Shown in pieces: positions 5,069 through 8,114 of a stretch of DNA of 8,114 nt. Source of the DNA: JBEBBU01 sp041158225 (GTDB lineage Bacteria; Pseudomonadota; Gammaproteobacteria; Methylococcales; Methylococcaceae); NCBI GenBank assembly GCA_041158225.1, contig JBEBBU010000169.1, forward strand, positions 1 through 8,114, written 5' to 3'. Position 1 is the first letter of the stretch. Each line of letters starts with the position of its first letter. Both the position numbers and the translations under genes were made by a program. The notes beneath the pieces were generated by a model. The model was not told the origin of the DNA and searched no databases. It worked only from the letters and a program-made list of their open reading frames with translations.

Positions 5069-5436
5069 GTGTGTAGCGGGATTCTAAACTCTGCTACTGG
5101 CTTACCCAGCAAGATATGTTCCTGGAGAATACGCTCCAGCACATCGGGACTGCATGAGTGATACCAGATGCCTTCCGGATACACGACGGCTATAGGCCCA
5201 TGATTGCATAGCCTAAGGCAGTTGGCTTTGGTTCTGTGGATGCCTGCCTTGTGATCCAGATCCAGTTCAACAAGGCGGCGTTTCAGGAAGTTCCATGAGC
5301 GCATACCTTCCTCATATTCGCAGCATTTGGGATTTGACTGGTCTGCGCACAGGAATATATGGTGTCTCAGATCTTGCAGGTGAAGAGCCTGCGCTATGCG
5401 TTCAACTTCAGAGTTGAGTGGTGTGTGACAGTTCAC
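5065..5436 (-). CDS. Thioredoxin-like [2Fe-2S] ferredoxin
   Basis: The 123-residue protein resembles the (2Fe-2S) ferredoxin-like family with a thioredoxin fold. HHIFLCADQ (C30) is followed by KCCEYEEG (C38/C39), and TKANCLRLCNHGPIAVVYPEGIWY supplies C73 and C77. The Cys-x8-Cys ... Cys-x3-Cys arrangement fits four cluster ligands and the HGP-x(n)-VVYPEG-WY block is a family hallmark. It is a predicted cytosolic electron carrier; its partner is unknown. The start is GTG at 5436 with GAGG 4 bases upstream. No other start exists before the first conserved block, so the gene overlaps the end of rapZ by 29 nt and is most likely the last gene of the rpoN-hpf-rapZ unit. The 3' end overlaps rsfS by 4 nt. 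Confidence 0.9.
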   Translation of the reverse strand: MNCHTPLNSEVERIAQALHLQDLRHHIFLCADQSNPKCCEYEEGMRSWNFLKRRLVELDLDHKAGIHRTKANCLRLCNHGPIAVVYPEGIWYHSCSPDVLERILQEHILLGKPVAEFRIPLHT

Positions 5437-6280
5437 GGTGCCTCAGTAGCACATTGTAGCCTAGCGTTCGAAAATGGGCGCCAATCTGTTCAACCAGGAA
5501 TACTGAGCGGTGCTGGCCGCCAGTACAGCCAATGGCAATACTGAGGTAGCTCCGGTTCTCGCGTTCAAAATTTGGGATCCAGCGTTCCATGAAGTCGGTA
5601 ATATCCCACTGATAGCGTGCAACTTCCGGATGCTGTTGCAGAAACAGGGCAACTGCTTCATCCTTGCCAGTGAGTGGACGCAGACTGTTATCCCAGTGCG
5701 GATTGGGGAGGCAGCGTACATCGTAGACAAAATCGGTATCCATGGGGATGCCGTGCTTGAATCCAAATGACTGAAAGTAGAGTGACATCAGGTGTTGCCC
5801 TGCCTGATTGACGCGTCCCCTGACCAGTTCCCGCAGTTGGTGAACATTGGTATAGGTCGTATCAATGATGATGTCCGCGCGCCTGAATACGGGTTCCAGA
5901 ACCTGCCTTTCCAGTTCCATGGCTTCTGCCAGAGAGTGCATGGCGTCCGTCAGGGGGTGCTTGCGTCGCGTCTCGCTGAACCGTTTGAGCAGTGTGCTGC
6001 GGTCAGCCTGAAGAAAGACTATTTCACACTGGATGCCCAGTGATCTTGCCAGTTTCAGGGTTTCAGGAAAAGTATCAAGGCTGTGCCCCTGATTTCTGGC
6101 ATCTATGCTGATGGCTGTGAGCGCAAAAACACTCTGATTGGCAGCCATGGCCTGCCGCACAAACGGTTCAAGCAGCGAAACTGGCAGGTTATCCATGCAG
6201 TAGTAGCCGCAGTCCTCCAGTGTTTCGAGCGCAATACTCTTGCCTGAACCTGAAAGGCCACTTACGATGACCAGTTTCAT
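5408..6280 (-). CDS. rapZ: RNase adapter / nucleotide-binding protein RapZ
   Basis: The 290-residue protein (E. coli: 284) has an N-terminal P-loop, GLSGSGKS (G8 to S15), then ALETLEDCGYYCMDNLP, SFGFKHGIPMDTDFVYDVRCLPNPHWD and GCTGGQHRSV, all diagnostic of the RapZ/YvcJ family. In enterobacteria RapZ binds small RNAs and recruits RNase E to control glucosamine-6-phosphate synthase. Whether this organism has GlmY/GlmZ-like RNAs cannot be told here. The C-terminal part (about 155-290) carries the RNA-binding and oligomerisation domain. I chose ATG 6280, which directly precedes KLVIVSGLSGSGKS. The frame runs upstream to a TTG at 6346, but that would overlap hpf and add unrelated residues. The gap to hpf is 13 nt and the Shine-Dalgarno is weak. 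ptsN, often between hpf and rapZ, is missing. Confidence 0.95.
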   Translation of the reverse strand: MKLVIVSGLSGSGKSIALETLEDCGYYCMDNLPVSLLEPFVRQAMAANQSVFALTAISIDARNQGHSLDTFPETLKLARSLGIQCEIVFLQADRSTLLKRFSETRRKHPLTDAMHSLAEAMELERQVLEPVFRRADIIIDTTYTNVHQLRELVRGRVNQAGQHLMSLYFQSFGFKHGIPMDTDFVYDVRCLPNPHWDNSLRPLTGKDEAVALFLQQHPEVARYQWDITDFMERWIPNFERENRSYLSIAIGCTGGQHRSVFLVEQIGAHFRTLGYNVLLRHRELSHTTQL

Positions 6281-6293
6281 GTGCAGAGCGGCA

Positions 6294-6593
6294 TCAGAGA
6301 TGTTTCTGGTGAAGTTTCTCTTTGTGTCGCAGCAACTGTCTGTCAAGTTTGTCTATCAGTTGATCAATGGCTGCATACATGGATTCCTGCCGATCTTCAG
6401 CAAACAGCTGGGCGCCATCCAGTGTTACCGTGGCTTCAGCGATCTGCTCCAGTTTTTCCACCTTGAGTATGACATGGATGGACTGGATGTGATCAGAGTG
6501 TCTGTGCAGGGTCTGCAATCTGTCCTCAATATGTGTCCTGATTGCTGGAGTAATTTCGATGTGCTGTCCGGTGACGCTAAGATTGGTATTCAT
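6294..6593 (-). CDS. hpf: Ribosome hibernation promoting factor, short form
   Basis: The 99-residue protein is about the length of E. coli Hpf (95). It binds in the decoding region of the 30S subunit and promotes 100S dimer formation in resting cells. Visible family features are NLSVTGQHIEITPAI at the N-terminus, VILKVEKLEQIAEATV, DGAQLFAE and the MYAAIDQLIDKLDRQLLRHKEK helix. The C-terminal dimerisation domain of long HPF is absent. ATG 6593 is fixed by GAGGG (minus strand, 6605-6601) exactly 7 bases upstream; a TTG at 6623 in the same frame is rejected. The 56-base gap to rpoN contains a 5-bp inverted repeat (TGCAA 6619-6623, TTGCA 6629-6633) but no clear terminator, so co-transcription with rpoN is likely. 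Confidence 0.95.
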   Translation of the reverse strand: MNTNLSVTGQHIEITPAIRTHIEDRLQTLHRHSDHIQSIHVILKVEKLEQIAEATVTLDGAQLFAEDRQESMYAAIDQLIDKLDRQLLRHKEKLHQKHL

Positions 6594-6600
6594 GACGTTT

Positions 6601-6605
6601 CCCTC
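6601..6605 (-). promoter_or_regulatory. Shine-Dalgarno fixing the hpf start
   Basis: GAGGG on the minus strand lies 7 bases before ATG 6593 and shows that the short protein, not the TTG-extended frame, is the real product. Confidence 0.85.
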
Positions 6606-6649
6606 ATGGTTGTTGGGATGCAAGGCGGTTGCAATACGTTCAAAGATTA

Positions 6650-8113
6650 TCAGAACATTGACTTTCTTTCACTCGACGGGGGAATGTTCATGGCTTCCCT
6701 GTACTTGGCAATGGTTCTGCGCGCTACATTAATGCCACGTTTCTGTAGTTGCAGGGCGATGGCATGATCACTTAATGGTTTGTCGGTATTCTCATTCTGT
6801 ACGATTTCTTTCAGAAATGCCTTGATGGCAATAGCCGAGCACTCGCCTCCACCCTCTGTGGATACGTGACTGGAGAAGAAATACTTGAATTCGTAAAGTC
6901 CGTTGGGTGTGTGCATGTATTTCTGTGTTGTGACTCTCGATATGGTTGATTCATGCATACCAACTTCATCAGCAATATCGCGGAGCACAAGGGGGCGCAT
7001 GGCCGTTTCCCCGTGTTCCAGAAAGTCGTTCTGGTGAGCCACAATTGATCTTGCTACTTTGAGCAGCGTTTCATTGCGGCTATGCAGGCTTTTGATGAAC
7101 CATCTGGCTTCCTGCAGATGGTTTCTCATCGTGACATTATCGTTGCTGTTATCGGCCCGTCTGATCATGCCTGAATAGAGTGGGTTGACGCGTAACCTCG
7201 GGGAAACTTCGGGATTAAGCGAGACGATCCATTGCTCGCCGCTACGATAGACGAACACATCAGGTACCACATAGGGGGCGGCTTCTTCGCTGATGCGTCG
7301 GCCAGGTTTGGGTTCAAGTGTCCGTATCAGACGTATGGCTGACTGAAGATCTTCATCTTCAACATCCAGCTCCCGGCGTATGCGTACCAGGTCGCGTTTG
7401 GCCAGTGCTTCCATGAAACGGGTCACGACATCCAGTGCCAGGGTGCGGAAGGGGATGTTCATGTCCATCTGTTCCAGTTGAAGCCTGAGGCAGTCAGCTG
7501 GTGTTTCGGCGCCGACTCCCGGGGGATCAAAGTGCTGTATCCTGTGTAGTACAGCCTTGATTTCATCAGGGTCAATATCGTCAATCTGCTGGGACAGTGC
7601 TTCATGAATCTCCGCAAGCGACTGTTCGAGATAGCCGTCATCATTGATGGCGTCAATAATGGCTGTCGCAATGGCGTGATCACGATCGCTGAATGGCGTA
7701 AGTTCAAGTTGCCAGTGCAGGTGGTCATGCAGGTTTTCCTGCTTTCCCCTCTGCATCAGATAGGTGTCGTTATCAGCTTCTCCTGCAGACATGGACGACG
7801 CGCTGGCATAGTTGTCATAGACTTCTTCCCACGCACTATCCACCGCAAGTTCCTGAGGTATATCCGATGGACGGTCAAAGTCTGGAAGTTCCCGATAGAT
7901 TTCATCCTGAGGTGGGGGCGTCGGGAGGTCAGAGGCAACTATTGCCGCATTTTCATCATCTTCACTGGTTTCCAGCATCATGTTGGAATCAAGCGCCTGC
8001 TGTATTTCCTGCTGCAGTTCGAGCGTCGACATTTGCAGAAGCTTGATGGCCTGCTGCAGCTGTGGCGTCATCGTCAGCTGTTGTCCAAGCTTGAGATGCA
8101 GTGATTGTTTCAT
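6650..8113 (-). CDS. rpoN: RNA polymerase sigma-54 factor
   Basis: The 487-residue protein is a full-length sigma54 (E. coli: 477). It directs RNA polymerase to -24/-12 promoters and needs AAA+ enhancer-binding proteins. Region I (residues 1 to about 50) is Gln/Leu-rich and starts MKQSLHLKLGQQLTMTPQLQQAI. Region II (about 50-130) is acidic and variable. Region III holds the core-binding part and a helix-turn-helix (near DIADEVGMHESTISRVTTQKY). The RpoN box ARRTIAKYRE is at 464-473, close to the usual ARRTVAKYRE. A 14-residue tail follows, ending KSMF. The start ATG is at 8113-8111, one base from the window edge, so upstream signals cannot be seen. It heads the hpf-rapZ-ferredoxin series; lptB is a common upstream neighbour in Gammaproteobacteria. 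Confidence 0.98.
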   Translation of the reverse strand: MKQSLHLKLGQQLTMTPQLQQAIKLLQMSTLELQQEIQQALDSNMMLETSEDDENAAIVASDLPTPPPQDEIYRELPDFDRPSDIPQELAVDSAWEEVYDNYASASSMSAGEADNDTYLMQRGKQENLHDHLHWQLELTPFSDRDHAIATAIIDAINDDGYLEQSLAEIHEALSQQIDDIDPDEIKAVLHRIQHFDPPGVGAETPADCLRLQLEQMDMNIPFRTLALDVVTRFMEALAKRDLVRIRRELDVEDEDLQSAIRLIRTLEPKPGRRISEEAAPYVVPDVFVYRSGEQWIVSLNPEVSPRLRVNPLYSGMIRRADNSNDNVTMRNHLQEARWFIKSLHSRNETLLKVARSIVAHQNDFLEHGETAMRPLVLRDIADEVGMHESTISRVTTQKYMHTPNGLYEFKYFFSSHVSTEGGGECSAIAIKAFLKEIVQNENTDKPLSDHAIALQLQKRGINVARRTIAKYREAMNIPPSSERKSMF

Positions 8114-8114
8114 G

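Noticed and set aside
6281..6346. N-terminal extension of rapZ from a TTG
   Set aside because: It overlaps the hpf end, uses a rare start and precedes the conserved KLVIVSGLSGSGKS start of the family.
6240..6767. 175-codon open frame on the + strand opposite rapZ, hpf and rpoN
   Set aside because: It is antisense to three well-supported genes, with no family resemblance or translation signal.
7604..8104. 166-codon open frame on the + strand opposite rpoN
   Set aside because: It is a shadow of the rpoN coding sequence; its product is not protein-like in composition and has no ribosome binding site.

Overview
The window looks chromosomal and comes most likely from a gammaproteobacterial methanotroph (Methylococcales-like). 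The left edge holds the 3' end of a particulate methane monooxygenase PmoB gene. The rest is gammaproteobacterial housekeeping with familiar neighbour pairs: methyltransferase/rnhA/dnaQ, and rpoN/hpf/rapZ. A gammaproteobacterial ammonia oxidiser (AmoB instead of PmoB) is the main alternative, because the two families are homologous and only the C-terminus is visible.

Region 1 (1-1000, + strand): the PmoB C-terminus is followed by tandem stem-loops and a textbook intrinsic terminator. After this comes an independent transcription unit with a sigma70-like promoter, a roughly 100-nt hairpin-rich leader and a strong ribosome binding site. It encodes a 56-residue single-pass membrane protein and ends in its own hairpin terminator. 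This small protein is the least explained gene of the window. It is a candidate accessory helix or assembly partner of the monooxygenase, but that is inference from position only.

Region 2 (1001-3151, - strand): a compact cluster reads methyltransferase (YafS-like), rnhA, dnaQ, tRNA-Ser(UGA), tRNA-Leu(UAA). The three protein genes overlap by 8 and 14 nt. The tRNA pair has its own near-consensus promoter right at the end of dnaQ.

Region 3 (3243-5068, + strand): diverging from region 2 are an MltD-type lytic transglycosylase lipoprotein and the ribosome silencing factor rsfS. The glyoxalase II gene (gloB) that sits between mltD and yafS in E. coli is absent here.

Region 4 (5065-8113, - strand): rpoN (sigma54), short hpf, rapZ and a thioredoxin-like [2Fe-2S] ferredoxin run towards region 3 and meet rsfS tail to tail, with both stop codons sharing one CTAG. 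The ptsN gene often found between hpf and rapZ is missing. rpoN is complete, with its start codon one base from the window edge.

No CRISPR array, transposase, phage gene or other mobile element was seen. Apart from the small membrane protein and its leader, this is an ordinary conserved chromosomal region.
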